A DNA stretch of 64,000 bases. Source: Selaginella moellendorffii. Lineage: Eukaryota; Streptophyta; Lycopodiopsida; Selaginellales; Selaginellaceae. Both the position numbers and the translations under genes were made by a program. The stretch lies in the NCBI RefSeq assembly GCF_000143415.4, contig NW_003314306.1, positions 298,587-362,586 of the forward strand, written 5' to 3'. Position 1 is the first letter of the stretch. Every line of letters begins with the position of its first letter. A model generated the notes under the pieces. That model was not told the DNA's origin. It was given only the letters and a program-made list of their open reading frames with translations, and made no database searches. Shown piece after piece: positions 46,530 through 59,000 of the stretch.

Positions 46530-47500
46530 GCTTGCAAACTTATAACAATCAACCTGACGAGACTAAGTGCCAGGTAAGTCTTGAGATTTTGTGTAAAACT
46601 TCTTTTGGATCAATGGATTGTTGTGATTCACAAATACTTTCAAATAAAATGTAGAGACATTTTCAAGAACAAGGTGGTGAATGAATTCAATGATTGCATG
46701 GTGAGCTGCAAGATGAGGGGCATTTCCGAGTCCCACCACCTTGGGGCTCGCGGGTGGCGGATAATGTATGCAGTATTTGATTAAGCAGTAATGTTTTAAA
46801 ATCTTTTTCCTAATTATAAATATCATTTATTAGTACATAATACTATGGAATTACAGTTTCTATAGCATATATATTTACAAGATTTTGTTAGTAATTATTG
46901 TCTTGACTGGATTTGGGTAGTAATATATTAATGTTCCTAAAAACTTATTGTTTTATATTTTAAGTAAACTTCATAATTAAGTAATGTCTTGCTAATAAAA
47001 ATGAGTAATAATTATTCTTAGTAATATTCTCTTAATATAAGTTTATCCCACCTAAAAATATAATTTATATATAATATATTACTAATAATAGAAAATTTGT
47101 TTTTACCTTTTCTGGGTCAGGTGTTTTTCTAAATATATTCATGTTTCCAAATAATAATTTGTATCTAATATTTTTATTAATGAACATTTATTTTTACTTT
47201 TCCCTAGGAATATATTTTGTTCTAAATATTTATATTATCAAGTTTACAAGAATTGACTTTTGTGTTCACCTAACATTTTCTGGGCATAATTCCCTCAATT
47301 CTTCTTTCAAAGTGAAATATAATATTTATTTTTTTGATACTATTCCACTTTTAGTTTTTAATATAACAAAATTATAACAATCAAAACAGTATTTTACTAA
47401 TAGGACAGCATATGCTAGGCAAGTGTTAGTGACAAAATACCAAAGCTAAGTAATCAAGGGGAATAATTTGAAAAATAATCCATAAAAGTTGAAATATAGA
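46530..47500. other. AT-rich intergenic stretch
   Basis: No coding signal is supported. The sequence is low complexity up to about 47,480, after which GC rises sharply into gene space. Confidence 0.6.
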
Positions 47501-47527
47501 TAGGTACCCACCTGCTGACGTGCCTGA

Positions 47528-47533
47528 CACGTG
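47528..47533. promoter_or_regulatory. G-box (CACGTG) upstream of RRP1
   Basis: CACGTG lies inside gacacgtggc, about 290 bp before the RRP1 start codon. It is a bZIP/bHLH-type site; function is inferred from motif and place. Confidence 0.35.
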
Positions 47534-47818
47534 GCGCGCAGACGAGATTCTGATCGAGAAATTTGGCTATGGCTTCCAGTGGCGCTTTATGCTCCGTTTA
47601 AATCTGGCCCTTGGAGGCGCTCTGGCCGCCTGCCCGAGCGCGGTGAGGGATGTGAGGCGATGCAATCGCGCTTGCCGGGCTTCGCGCAACAAAAGGCAAG
47701 CATAATAGCTGGTGCTTCCTAGGTCTCGTGGGTCTGCGCGATCCCTTTCTTTTCTCTCTGTCTTCTCGCGGCTCTAAGTGGATTTCCAGGACACTAGGGT
47801 TGTGATCGATCGCTGGGC

Positions 47819-49540
47819 ATGGCAGCCGATGTTCTTGGTGGAGGTATTCTCGATTTGGGCGATCGCGGCTGGGCAGCCCAAGCTCCTCCACTGTCACATT
47901 CACAGGTAGGCAAGGTAGGCAGTAGCCAGGAAGTGGAAAAAGTAGTGGATGGCGCCATTGAAAAAATTTGGAGGGTGGAAGATCGCGATCAAACTCCAGA
48001 CTCCTCGCGGGAAGAGCCAGAACTAGATCCAGAGAACCAAGCACAGATTGATTCTACCAGTGAACAGTCGCTGCTAGAGATTTCTTTGCCGAGGAACCTC
48101 TCGTCCCCGGACAAGGCTGTGAGGACCAAGGCTCTGGAAGCTCTTGGAAAATGGCTGGCTTCGTGCTCAATGGTGGAGGAGCGGTGCCTCGTTAGGATCT
48201 GGCAGAGCATTTTCTATTGCATCTGGTCGACGTCCAAGGCCTTGGAACAGGGTGAGCTGATAAGAAACGTAGCGACCATCGTCGGGAGCTTGAGTCCGGA
48301 CATGGCCATCCTCGCGTTCAAGGTGCTGCTCTCGACCATGATCGTGGAATGGAGCGGCATCGAGAAAAAGAAGCTGGAGAAGTTCCGGCTGCTGCTCCAG
48401 ATCTGCTTGAGCCAGATGTTTGTGGTGCTGGAGAGTCACGGCTGGAGCGAAGAACTCATCTCCAAGTTCTCCGAGGCTTTTGGCGAGCGGAGCTTGATGG
48501 AGAGCCAGGCACAGGGCGTCAATCTCTTCTTGGCGCAGGCTTTCGTGGAGGAGCTGCGCAGCCGCATCCCTCCATCGTCGGAGGTGCTGAGGATCCTCCT
48601 CGAGCCATTCGTCGCGGTGTTTGCAACGTCCACGGACAAGACGGTGCTCCAGAGGGTGAGAGACACGGTTTTCCTACAGCTCCTCCAGGAGGCTCGCAAA
48701 GCAGTGAAGGTAGAGAATGGTGGCGAGGAGGAAAAGAAGTGCCTGGGATCTCTCGTCCTCGGTCTTCCACTCGCGGGGAAGTTCTTCGAGCTCTCGGCGG
48801 AGCCATCGTTGGGGGCGATCAACAAGAAGTTCCTCCAGCAGCTCTGCGAAGACTTTAGCAGATCGGAGGGAGGCGTCTCCTCGCCGGCGATGGGGATGCT
48901 CAAGCCGGCCGTGACTCCGCCACCAAAGGTGGTGGTGGCGGAGGAGCTGGCGGAGCCGGCAAGCCTTTCCGTGAATGGAAGGAAGCGGAAGAGGATCACC
49001 GGCGAGGCGGTAGTGTTCCAGTCGCGAAGAGTCCTGAGAAGCGAGTTAAAGCTTGCGCTCCAGAGCAGCGACAGCGATCCAGAGGACAGCCCAAGGAGTA
49101 GTCCGAGGAGGAGCCCGAGACGATCGCGGAGCCCGAGCCCGAGCTTAAGTCCGAGACGAGCGTCACCCAGGAGGAGAGGCGGCAGCGACGAGCAGCCGGC
49201 ACAGTCGGAGAAGGAGGTGGAATCGACGTCGGTGTCGGGCGACGAAGATCTAAGCAGTGGAGGAGGAAAGAAGGTCCGGTTTGCGCTCAAGAACAATCTC
49301 GTCTGGTCTCCACGGCGGCCTCTCCCGCCGGCGTGGGTGAGGGTTCCTCCGTGTGCCGCGCCGCGAGGAAGCGCCATGAAGCCGGGCGTTCTTCCAGGTC
49401 CCATTGCCGATCCTCCTCCGCCCAAGCAGAGGAGGACGAAGGAGAGGAAGCACAGGGGCAAGAAGAAGGCGCCCGGGGTGGGATCGCCATCGCCATCGTC
49501 GTCCGGGAAGAAATCGAAGAAAGCGAGGAAACGGGCGTGA
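47819..49540 (+). CDS. RRP1: RRP1/Nop52 family ribosomal RNA processing protein
   Basis: This is a single-exon frame of 573 codons. The Nop52 domain (about residues 90-330) contains KALGKWLASCSMVEERCLVR and RIWQSIFYCIWSTSKALEQG, followed by helical repeats (LRILLEPFVAVFATSTDKTV). The second half is disordered, with a Ser/Arg/Pro-rich run (PRRSPRRSRSPSPS) and nuclear basic stretches. Near the end KKVRFALKNNLVWSPRRPLP and PRGSAMKPGVLPGPI match the conserved C-terminal block of plant RRP1 proteins, and the tail is Lys-rich. Members act in the nucleolus in processing of pre-rRNA for the large ribosomal subunit. The start is the first ATG after a GC-rich leader and opens the only long frame. A possible poly(A) signal AATAAA lies at 49,616. 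Confidence 0.88.
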   Translation: MAADVLGGGILDLGDRGWAAQAPPLSHSQVGKVGSSQEVEKVVDGAIEKIWRVEDRDQTPDSSREEPELDPENQAQIDSTSEQSLLEISLPRNLSSPDKAVRTKALEALGKWLASCSMVEERCLVRIWQSIFYCIWSTSKALEQGELIRNVATIVGSLSPDMAILAFKVLLSTMIVEWSGIEKKKLEKFRLLLQICLSQMFVVLESHGWSEELISKFSEAFGERSLMESQAQGVNLFLAQAFVEELRSRIPPSSEVLRILLEPFVAVFATSTDKTVLQRVRDTVFLQLLQEARKAVKVENGGEEEKKCLGSLVLGLPLAGKFFELSAEPSLGAINKKFLQQLCEDFSRSEGGVSSPAMGMLKPAVTPPPKVVVAEELAEPASLSVNGRKRKRITGEAVVFQSRRVLRSELKLALQSSDSDPEDSPRSSPRRSPRRSRSPSPSLSPRRASPRRRGGSDEQPAQSEKEVESTSVSGDEDLSSGGGKKVRFALKNNLVWSPRRPLPPAWVRVPPCAAPRGSAMKPGVLPGPIADPPPPKQRRTKERKHRGKKKAPGVGSPSPSSSGKKSKKARKRA

Positions 49541-50294
49541 GCTTTGTTATATGTTTTGTACATTCGTCTAGTTGAAACAAATGAAGAACCCTAAAAAACG
49601 ACCCTCTCCCTCACAAATAAAGAACCCTAAAAAACAGAATTTGAAGACCTTTTATCGGGAGGATTTCTTGAGGCGGAAGAAGAGGCGATTCGCGATTCCA
49701 GTGCCCGCGCAGCGTACGCAGCTGATCTTTCCCCGGCCTTGGCATAGCGAGCACTTCTCCAGCGGCGATCCAGTGAAGAGCCCACCTGAAAATCAACGCT
49801 TGAGAGATTTGCAATTGGAATTTTGCGCGAGCCTGCCTTGTTTGCCGCGGGCCTTGCACATTAGGCAGAGCTGCAATCGCCAATTCAGCACAAGGAGAAT
49901 CAAATCCCAGTCGAACAAGAAAAAGGAGAAGATCACTCAACATTGTAGCCAGTTCCCAAACATTCCTTGCATTTCTTGGGTTTAATTCGCACCTAGGTAG
50001 AAAGCAAGAGAACTCAATGGGAAGAAAGGAATCCCCTGGCACGAACCATCGATAGGAGCCATCGCGGATTTCTTGCTAGCGTTGTGGCCGCTAATTGCAA
50101 TGCAAAGATGGTCGCCATGACCGCCCATCCCGGATCATCCATCCCCTCTTCTAAACTTTAGGCTTCTAGCATTGTAATTCATGTTTTGGCCTGATCGATT
50201 ACGCAAAACTCATTGAAATTCCACATTGTTTATCCTGCTCGATCGATTCTTGCTTTGTTCTTGCCTGGATTGAAGTTCTTCTTTCTCGATTCAC
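49541..50294. other. Convergent intergenic region
   Basis: It lies between RRP1 (+) and the fucosyltransferase (-) and would hold both 3' ends. Two copies of aaccctaaaaaac occur at about 49,590-49,640. An open frame at 49,572-49,985 shows no domain and is probably chance. Confidence 0.5.
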
Positions 50295-51914
50295 TCACGG
50301 CGGCTCTAACAATTGCATCCCAGTATCTGGGAGATCCGGGCAAGCCATGGCGGCGCCACCACTCTCTCTCCCACTCAAGCTAAATCCATCCTCTCGGCAC
50401 GATAGCTTCTTCGATGGCGCAAAGTGGAAGCAAGGATCACTGGAAACGCTGGGCCAGCAAGGATCATCCCGCCAAGGCTTGAGGAAGTACGGAGTTAATC
50501 CCGCCAGTCCCTGGGCCGTATAGCCAAACGTGGACATGTGACTCGTCAGCAACACGTCAGCAAGGCTCAGGGACCAAATGTCCACGAGGGCCCTCTGCTG
50601 GTGGTCCACGTCATCGCGCTGCTCCTCGTCAGCACCCAGCGTCACGAGCTCGAATCTCTGCCCCGTCTGGGACTCCACGTCGCGCAGGCTCGCGTTGAGC
50701 TTGGCGGCGTGCTCGCCCACCAGGGACGCGACGTAGACCGCGATGTAATCGTCGCTGGCGATGGATTTGTTCTTGGATTCCAGGAACTCGTCGATCTCGA
50801 TCGGGCAGAGGCCGGATTTGGATCGAATGCAGCGCGGCACCGATGCGTCGTAGTAGTCGCGGTAGTCGCCCTTGGATTCGCGGAGCTGGACCGCGATTCT
50901 TCTCGATGCGCCTCGGAATTTCATGCTGTGGAGCGACTGGATGGATCCCCAGACCTCGTCGCTAGGGTTGAGCAGGAAGCCGGCTAGATTGTGGAAGACA
51001 CGGCGCTCCGGGAAGATCGCCTCGAGGATTGGGCGCAGGGATGGATTGAGGAAGAATCCCGCCGCGAAGTACTGGTTGCTGTTCCTGAAATTCAAGACTG
51101 GGATGTTCCTGACCGATGCCATGGCAGACGGGCAGACGAGGAATCGGTGTTCTTCCGGCTTGGTGTTGGCGGAGAAGACGATCGGGAGGACGGGCTGGGA
51201 GCGGCACGCGTCGGATCGAGCGAGGCGGCCGCGGCAGCGCGCATAGAAATCCGGGAAAGAGATGGATTGATCGTCCTTGAGGGAGAGGCCGCGCGGGAGC
51301 TTCCAGTGTGAATCGATGAAGGGCTCGCAGAAGAGGCGATCCCAGGAGGGAGATTCTTCGAGGAGGAGGACGCGCTGGGAGAGGATGGCGTAGAGGAATG
51401 TGGAGACGAGGGACATGAGCTTGTTGCCCAGGCCGAAGGTACAGCTCCACACGATGTAGCGGCACTGGCTGGGATTCGTGATCTTGGCGGTGTTCTTGGC
51501 GATGATGTGGTGGAGATTGTCGTGGTCGCGCGCGACGCAGGCGCTGTGCATGGCCGAGTAGCGATCGAGCAGCGCCTGGAGCGCCGGCGATCGATCCGTC
51601 GCGTACCTATGAAGCGATGCTCCATTGTCACTCTTGAATTTGCAAGAATTCCTTGGAGGAGGATCGCGATTCTTGGGCGCGGCCAGGATTTTGAGCTGCT
51701 CGTCCATGGCCGCGAGGATTTTGCACACGCCGCCCTCGCCCGGGCTGGCGACTGTGGCGCATGATCTCAATCCTCGCCGGAGCTGCTCTGGAAATGTGGC
51801 GTCCAGGGATTTGCTCCAGTTTTTGGCGCTCGAATTCCGCGAATTCGCTGCATCGCAGGGCGAGAAGATGAGAATTCCAATGAATACTGGCAGCCAGAAT
51901 TTCTTGAGATCCAT
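50295..51914 (-). CDS. GT37 fucosyltransferase (xyloglucan/arabinogalactan type)
   Basis: A single exon of 539 codons. Residues 6-20 form a short hydrophobic signal anchor, so this is a type II Golgi protein. GT37 motifs are in order: RYIVWSCTFGLGNKLMSLVS (about 152-171), RRIAVQLRES (about 328-337), DVLLTSHMSTFGYTAQGLAG (about 452-471), and DPCFHF with a later Cys (about 493-506). The family transfers fucose from GDP-fucose to cell-wall polymers such as xyloglucan or arabinogalactan proteins; the acceptor cannot be told from sequence. The length is usual for the family. The start follows an in-frame upstream stop and gives the signal anchor. The tail after CFHF is longer and less conserved than I would expect. 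Confidence 0.92.
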   Translation of the reverse strand: MDLKKFWLPVFIGILIFSPCDAANSRNSSAKNWSKSLDATFPEQLRRGLRSCATVASPGEGGVCKILAAMDEQLKILAAPKNRDPPPRNSCKFKSDNGASLHRYATDRSPALQALLDRYSAMHSACVARDHDNLHHIIAKNTAKITNPSQCRYIVWSCTFGLGNKLMSLVSTFLYAILSQRVLLLEESPSWDRLFCEPFIDSHWKLPRGLSLKDDQSISFPDFYARCRGRLARSDACRSQPVLPIVFSANTKPEEHRFLVCPSAMASVRNIPVLNFRNSNQYFAAGFFLNPSLRPILEAIFPERRVFHNLAGFLLNPSDEVWGSIQSLHSMKFRGASRRIAVQLRESKGDYRDYYDASVPRCIRSKSGLCPIEIDEFLESKNKSIASDDYIAVYVASLVGEHAAKLNASLRDVESQTGQRFELVTLGADEEQRDDVDHQQRALVDIWSLSLADVLLTSHMSTFGYTAQGLAGLTPYFLKPWRDDPCWPSVSSDPCFHFAPSKKLSCREDGFSLSGRESGGAAMACPDLPDTGMQLLEPP

Positions 51915-51959
51915 GAGAGGGGAAAGAACACTTTTTTTCTACTAGTGTCGGCTGTCAAG

Positions 51960-52270
51960 AAATTTTAGGAGTGCCAAGAATGATAATCCCTCCCTCCCCA
52001 CCCTCTAACTGTCCCACCGTGATCCAAACAATTATAAATTCTTTGGTATATTCTTATTTTGCTTACTTACTTTAATTTTCTAGGGTTTATGCATGCAATT
52101 ACACAACTTTGGACAAAAAAAATTTAGTTTTCGAAGTCAATGACAGTAAAGACTTTCGTTGACTACCATTGACTTTGAGCTCAACTCATAAGCTGAGCTC
52201 AATTTTCCCGAACAAGTCTTTGAAAGCAAAGCACAAAACTAGTTTGGAACTGGTCAACTTACAAATGTGC
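51960..52270. other. Upstream region of the fucosyltransferase
   Basis: It is gene-free. It has ctagggtttatgcatgca at about 52,080, which combines a telo-box-like word with an RY-like CATGCA word, and a gagctcaa palindromic cluster at about 52,175-52,205 similar to the one at 35,018-35,056. Confidence 0.4.
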
Positions 52271-52273
52271 CTG

Positions 52274-52602
52274 CTACACTGCTAGCCTCCATCTTCCTTT
52301 GGCCCGTCTACGCCTGATAATCCGTCTCCCTGCTGGAGTCCTCATCCTGCGCCAAACAAAACTTGGCTTTGATCCGCGAGAAAGTGACTGTGTACTTCAC
52401 TCACCTCACGAGAAATCCATGAGTCCTTTTCCGCTTCTTGTTGTTTGGCTGATAAGTCCTCTTGGGCATCATGATCATCGAGCTAGGAGTGACAAATCCG
52501 AAAAGAAAAAGAGATTCTCAAACTAAAACCGAAGAGAAAGAACAGCGATTACCTCTCGTCGGCATCCAAGATCTCGGGGCATTTCACTGTCAAATTCCAG
52601 GC
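52274..52602 (-). CDS. bL34 ribosomal protein, small spliced gene (probably organellar)
   Basis: The minus strand has exons at 52,553-52,602, 52,405-52,482 and 52,274-52,346, with GT-AG introns of 70 and 58 nt. Spliced, the last two encode [20 protein letters not shown] followed by [20 protein letters not shown] and LAV stop, the whole conserved bL34 core. bL34 is a basic protein of the bacterial-type large ribosomal subunit, so it should act in mitochondria or plastids. The N-terminal extension is unresolved: an open frame at 52,612-52,896 in the same phase (MAWRQVMNRAAPWRSGG) looks like a targeting region, but I found no clean splice joining it. It is too short and too split for ordinary ORF finding. 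Confidence 0.75.
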
Positions 52603-53006
52603 CTATAGTCTCTACAATGCAAGTAATTCTTGAAGCGTACCCTCATCGTGAGCTGACCATGGCGCTGGACCGTTTGCAGGCCAGGGCAAAGGCAATCCCA
52701 CAGGAATCAACAGAGCTAGGTCGTCGGATGGAGTTCCAAACCCCTGCATTGCATTCCACGGCGCGTCTGGACTTTGGCGCCCTTGCACTGCCCTCCACAC
52801 CTGATGATCCTCACACAATGCCGCCCAGCGCCGCCCAAGAATCTGCCCGCCGCTCCGCCAGGGCGCCGCGCGATTCATCACTTGCCGCCAAGCCATCCTT
52901 TCCCCTATTTTAGGGTTCTTGGAATTCTATTTGATAAACTTTAGGGCAAAGATCCGTTTCTTCTTTAAATTTTGTACTTTAATTTTTGAGTATATTCTAT
53001 TACCCT

Positions 53007-53015
53007 TTAGGGTTT
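53007..53015 (-). promoter_or_regulatory. Telo-box in the divergent promoter
   Basis: The minus strand reads AAACCCTAA. Another tttagggtt word lies at about 52,911. Telo-boxes are frequent in plant promoters of ribosomal protein genes, so this may serve the bL34 gene and perhaps the ZFYVE26-like gene. The spacer between the two probable start codons is about 130 bp. Confidence 0.5.
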
Positions 53016-53029
53016 ATGATCTTCTAGGC

Positions 53030-56000
53030 ATGGAAGAGAATGGCAGAGGAGGGGCGATGGCGCTGATGGAATCCCGGCCTCGGGACCAACAGCAGAAGGA
53101 GGAGGGCGAGGATCGCGATGGCGAGGGTGAATTCCTGGCGACGGACGAGGAGCAGATCCTGGCTCGCGTCGCCGCGAATCATCTCTTCCTAGGTCAGTTT
53201 GAGGCGTTCCGGGCAGCGATCAAGACTCTGTCCGACAAGAATGCGATGGCCGCGATCGCATTGCTGCGGGCCGTGGTGGTTGTCGGTGGCCGCATGCCAG
53301 GTGTTTTGGTGGAATCGCCAGCGCAGCTCGCATGGATGTGTGTTTTGGAGTTGGAAGAACTGGACGGGACTTCCATTGCCGGCATCGAGCTCGTCAGGGA
53401 ATTGGTGGAAATGCTCCTCCTGCTGGAGATGCTAGAAGGGAAAATCACTCTGGATGGTGCTGGGAAAAGGGAGATAGGTGATGGAACTTTAGGATCGAGT
53501 AGTAGTAAGGCACAGGGCAGTGGTGTCGACGCGACGGGAGAGTGTGTAGATAGTGAAGCGGCGAGTCGAGTGATAGACGCGGGGTTTTCGCACGATATCA
53601 CCTTTTTTTTCCTCGGACGATTGGAGGGGCTGCTTGGTTCTTCGCAGCAGGGCCGTGTAAATTCTGGTTTTAGCGCAGAGCAGCTGGAGAAGTTGGAGAG
53701 CTGGGTCGAGTGTTACACCGTCGCTCAGCCTGAGACGATGGCTGCGATTTGTAGAAATATTCGAAGGCAGAGCGAGCTTGATGAGGAGTTCCGCGGGGAT
53801 GGTTTCGGTTTTATCTTTCTTCAGCAGGTGCAGCTTGTTCATTTGAAGCGCATCAAAGAGTTTGTCGATCGAGGGGAATTAGAAAAAGGGATTTCCCACT
53901 TGAAGTACCTGGACGAGCGTTGTGGAGTCCCGGAGGCTGACTTCAGGTGAATCTATGCATTGATTGTAACTCATTGTTTGAGTTGTTCTGGTTCTGGCAG
54001 CGAAGTTGTATCGCTACTAGGTGACCGGTGCGTTGTGGCTGACAACAAAAGGCTGTTCTCCTTGGCTTATGAAGGCATTCTTTCTTCTGGTAGCACCCGA
54101 TTGCTAAGTGTGTTGGAGGTAAGTCTTCGTGCTAACGCGACTTTCTGGCTCATCCTCGTCTGGTTTGCTGCTTCCAGGCTTCCCAGGATAAGCCTATTCA
54201 GGCTGAACAGGAAGTTCAAGGTGTTATTCCACGTCCATTTTGGAGTTTGCATCAGCAACGTGAAGCCTTGCAGCAACAGAATGTGTCAACGGTCGAGACA
54301 GTATTGCGGGAGTTCATGCGAAACGCTTTTCATCATTCTCGGGCGAAAGGAGAGCACGTCCTTGAGACAGCTACGAAGATTGCTCTGGATGCCATCAGGA
54401 CGTCTCAACTCGAGCTTGCGGCAGATGTATGTATGCTTCCAGCCATTGTATCGTTTCTTACTGCATCCCTCCGCATTCCTTCGCATTGCACACAGGTAGA
54501 CAGACAGATAGATTCTAATAACCTCATAAGCCTGAGTTTGATTTGTATGGGACTGTTTGGCAGGCTCTTGTAGTAAGTAATGTGTATGTGTTTTCCTCTT
54601 CAGGTTCTTGTTCCGTTTCCTAGGCTTCGCCCATTAGTTGCGGCCATGGGTTGGAACCTCTTGACGTGCAACACAACCGGCCGTCGTAATATGATGGAAA
54701 TTCTTTGGTATTCGGAATCGAAACTCGGTAAAGGCTTTCCTACCTCAGGAAAGCTTGTCCATGAAGTAAGTTCTCTTCGACCGTGTAAAACGTTTTGCTG
54801 AGTTGCATTCCTTGCAGGTTTCGTGCATTGAAGACCTGTGTGATCGACTTTGCTACAACTTGGAAGTAGCGTATTTTGTAGCACAAGTAAAATCCGGCTC
54901 AAGAAATGAGTTTGAAGGGCCTCGCTTGCTAAAGAGTGAATCAACAGTACCGTCGGACAGTTTTGCAGAAAATCTTGTTCTTGAACGTCTTGCTGATGAG
55001 TCCCCTCTTCGTGTAAGTTCATCCATTAAAACTCTTGCTAATGAACGAACAAGCGGGCTGTAGGTTATCTTCGATATGATACCGAATCTAAGATTGCGAG
55101 ATGCGGTAAATTTGTTGAAACTTCAGCCGGTTTCTTCATCTCTGGATTTGATGCATAGGTATGACGTCCGAGGTTTTGCGTCATCTGTTTGCTAACGTTC
55201 GGTCTTAAAAGGCATAATGATTTGGAACTTCTATATATGCATTATGCTCTTCAGGCTACAGCAGTAGCAATGATAGCAGTGACAGCAGAAGATAAAATTA
55301 AGACGGCGGGCTTGACATCGTTGAGTGAGCTTCAGCAACATCTCGAAGCGATAAAAACTCCAGTCCGCCGAGTAAGTGGAGAAATGAACTGTGGTGTGTA
55401 TTAACTTGTGTTTGTTTTCAGCTCTGGATGCTCGGTATGATCGTCACATTCCTTCAAATGGAGGAGGAGCACGTTTTGGAAGACATGCCTATTGAGGAGG
55501 CTTTACAGTCGCTAGACACTTCTCAACGATTAATTGAGGACCGTGAACAACCTGTCATGCTTTTTGTGAGGCGCACGCTGGAAATACTGCATCGCTATCT
55601 CCCTCCCTCGGGTTTCAGTTTGGCTTATGGGAAAGCCAAACTTGATCCGGAATGGAGGGAGTGCTGGGAGAACGAGCGCCTCAAAATAAGCCGTTTTGTC
55701 GAGGACTGGAACTGGCGCTTGCTAGTGGTTGAAAGACTGATTTTGCGTCCTGAAGAACAACTGTCGTGGAAATCAGCTCTTGGTATTCTTCACTCCGCAC
55801 CTCTTTCACTGCTAAACATGTAAGTTGCTTGGTTCTTTCTTTCTTTCTTTCTTTCTTTTCTTTTGTGTTTTGTTAATCCTTTCCCATTCGGGTCTCTAGG
55901 TGCATTTTGAGATCTGAATATGACTTAGCTAAGGATGCAGTCCAGCGGTACTCGCTTACGCTTGAAAATAATGTGCTACTGCATTTGGCTGAATGGCTTC

Positions 56001-59000
56001 ATAATGCTGCTGGGGAAAAAAAGGTATGGGTTCCGCTTTGACGCTTTGGCATTTGTACTGAACTTTCCTTCAGGGTCCAGAAGAATTACAACGCTTTACT
56101 CGTTCATTGGCGCCAGAGTCAAGTGTAAGCTGATATTTTTAAGATCCACATTCGAGTTTAACGAAATTTCAGTGTGTAACTTGTTTGGATGTTGCTGCAA
56201 CGCGCACATCATCTATTGAGACCTCCATGCTGCTTTTGGAAGAAGTAAGGGTTGAAACACAATTTCTCTGTGATTCACATCTCTTTCCATTTCCAGTCAC
56301 GATCGTTGGTATCTGAGGCCACACATGAGCAGCATTTCGTACCACTTTTCAAGCGTGTTCTTCAAAGGTTTTACGAGTTGCTGGAACAGGTCGGGCTCTA
56401 TTTCTTTCGCGTGTTTCGTGTGTAACACTTTGCGTTTTTCAGGGTCATAATCAACCCCTTCCTGTTCTTCTCTCTGGCACTAGTGCTTTTTCTGGCTCCG
56501 AAAGCCTGCGCCAGGGATCAAAGCAGCGGGCCTTGACCATGTTACATCAGATAATCGACGATGCACATAATGGGAAAGGCCAGTTTTTAAGTGGTAAGTT
56601 CGTTTAATACCTGTTCGAGCTTGTTTAATTTTCTTGTGTAGGCAAGCTTCACAACCTTGTAAAGGCCTTAGCGGATGAGGAGCACGAGGATCCTGCCTCG
56701 AGGCTGTTATTTTATCGAAAGCAGCAGGAGAATGGTTTCGCACTTGGTCTGGGATTTCGTCCTTTATTATTGAGGACACATGAAACAGCCGGAAGCACTG
56801 ACGAGGCCTTACATCAAAGGCCGATAGGAAGGAGATATTTGGGACCGTTGCTGAACAAGCCTATGGCTTACTTGTCCGCGTTCATCCTCTATGTGGCAAC
56901 CATTGGAGATATTGTCGACGGTGTGGATACAACTCACGACTTCAACTTTTTCTCGCTTTTGTACGAGAGTCCGGGTGATGTAAGAATGTTTCAGAGGATT
57001 TCCATTTTATATTTTCCCATGGAATTTATCTATTTTGCAGTTGCTAACTCGACTAGCATTTGAGAGGCGCAGCACGGATGGAGCTGCTAAAGTTGCTGAA
57101 GTGATGGGAATAGATTTGGTGCATCAAGTAATTTCTGCTTGTGTGTCGCCAGTTCTTCCTCCCAGCGCATCAACAATTTCTCAGCACCCATCCCATGAGC
57201 TGGACTTGGACACCATTAAGTTCTTGAGTACACTCTCCCCCGTGCGAACTATCCTGGCATGTGTATTTGGTAACAAGGACTCGAAAATTGGAAATGATTT
57301 TGCTGTCGAGCAAGCAGAAAGGTATCCTGTATTTTGCTAGTCGATGTTTCTCATCCGTTCCTTTGCTCACAGGTTTCCTTCATTGCAAAGATGGATTCAA
57401 ATGCAAGCGAATTTGCAAACACTTCGTGACTCATCTATTCTGTCACCTAAGGAGGCTCTTGTACAGAAGGAAACAAGTCCGAGACGCTGTAAACTCAAGC
57501 GCGCTAGAGATTCTGAACTATTAGCCGATGAAGACGATCATGACGAAAGAAAGCAGGCCGAAACTGACACACAAGCGGAAATTCCAGCTGAAGGTGCTGT
57601 CATCAAAGAACAATCTATTCCTGCTAATCACGTTTGGGAAGATGAATATCCATATCACGAGGCTGTGGAGAGGTAAGCGTTTATTTATACTTTTCTTTGA
57701 CATGTCTTTTCTCCTTTGTGTTTCTTCCAAAGCTTAATCAAGAATGGGAAGCTTGTAGACGCGTTAACTTTTGCCGATCGATGGCTAAAAGCTGGAGCTC
57801 CGGACAAACTCTTGCAACTTCTTATCGAAAGAGGTGAAGATAGCGCTCCGAGCTCTAGTCATTTGAGCCTCCACCATAACTTGTGGAACAGTAGCTGGCA
57901 ATACTGTATACGTCTGAAGGACAAACGCCTAGCAGCGACGCTTGCTCTCAAGTAAGGCATGTAATTTGTGTTGTATATCTGAAACACCGGCTTGGCGTTT
58001 AGGTACTTGCATCGTTGGGAGCTGGATGCGGCTATCGACGTGTTGACCATGTGTAGCTGCCATTTGCCCACTGATGATGTTCTTTATGAAGAGGTATTAG
58101 CAGTTTCGGGTTATTCTATCAACGTTGTGTCTAAATGCTAGTCTTGCAAAGGTCATTCGGGTTAAAAAGCATCTGCAACAGTACCGCCAAATATTGCGAG
58201 AAGACGTCAAGTTTGAGAACTGGCAAGAGGTTTGCGACATTATACTTCGCGTCTTGTTATGACTGTCTTGCCTTCAGGTTGAGTCCTTATGTGATAGAGA
58301 TCCCGAGGGCCTAGCTTTGAGGCTTGCTGGCAAAGGAGCTGTTACTGCAGCGCTAGATATTGCTGAGTCCTTCAAACTTTCAGATGACTTACGGAGGGAG
58401 CTCCAAGGTCGGCAGCTAGTGAAGCTACTTACAGCAGATCCCATAAGTGGTGGAGGTCCAGCTGAGGCTATCAGGTTTCTCGGTTCACTGAACAACCCCG
58501 AGGACGCATTGCCGGTTGCAATGGCTGCGATGGAGCAGCTACCAAATTTGCATTCTAAACAGCTTCTGGTAACATTTTGTTGACTTGAACCTTCTTACAC
58601 TATTAAAATTAAACTACCGCATGCAGGTACACTTTCTTTTGAAACGGCAGATTGGCGTTCTCTCGGAAGAAGAGCACGACAGGATGGATCGACTGGCATT
58701 GGGCCTCAAAATGCTTGGTGCACTTCCCTTACCTTGGCAACAACGATGCGTAGGCTTACACGAACATCCGCAGCTTATACTAGAGACACTCCTTATGTGG
58801 AAGCAATTCCAGGCAGCGTCACAGGTATCCAATAATTTTTTGGCTGTATTTTGGTTATAACTATATCGAGTTTTTGCAGCTTTTGAATGCTTTTCCATCG
58901 TTGCGCAATGACAAACTCATAATCACATACGCTTCAAAAGCTGTATATGTTGCACCTGCATCTCCCGAACGGCAAACACATTATCTTCCAATCAAGCCGG

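Noticed and set aside
48436-49563. 375-codon minus-strand frame over RRP1
   Set aside because: It is antisense to the GC-rich RRP1 coding sequence and shows no family features.
35018-52205. gagctcaa clusters at 35,018-35,056 and 52,175-52,205 as copies of one element
   Set aside because: Similarity is limited to short palindromic words, not enough to define an element.
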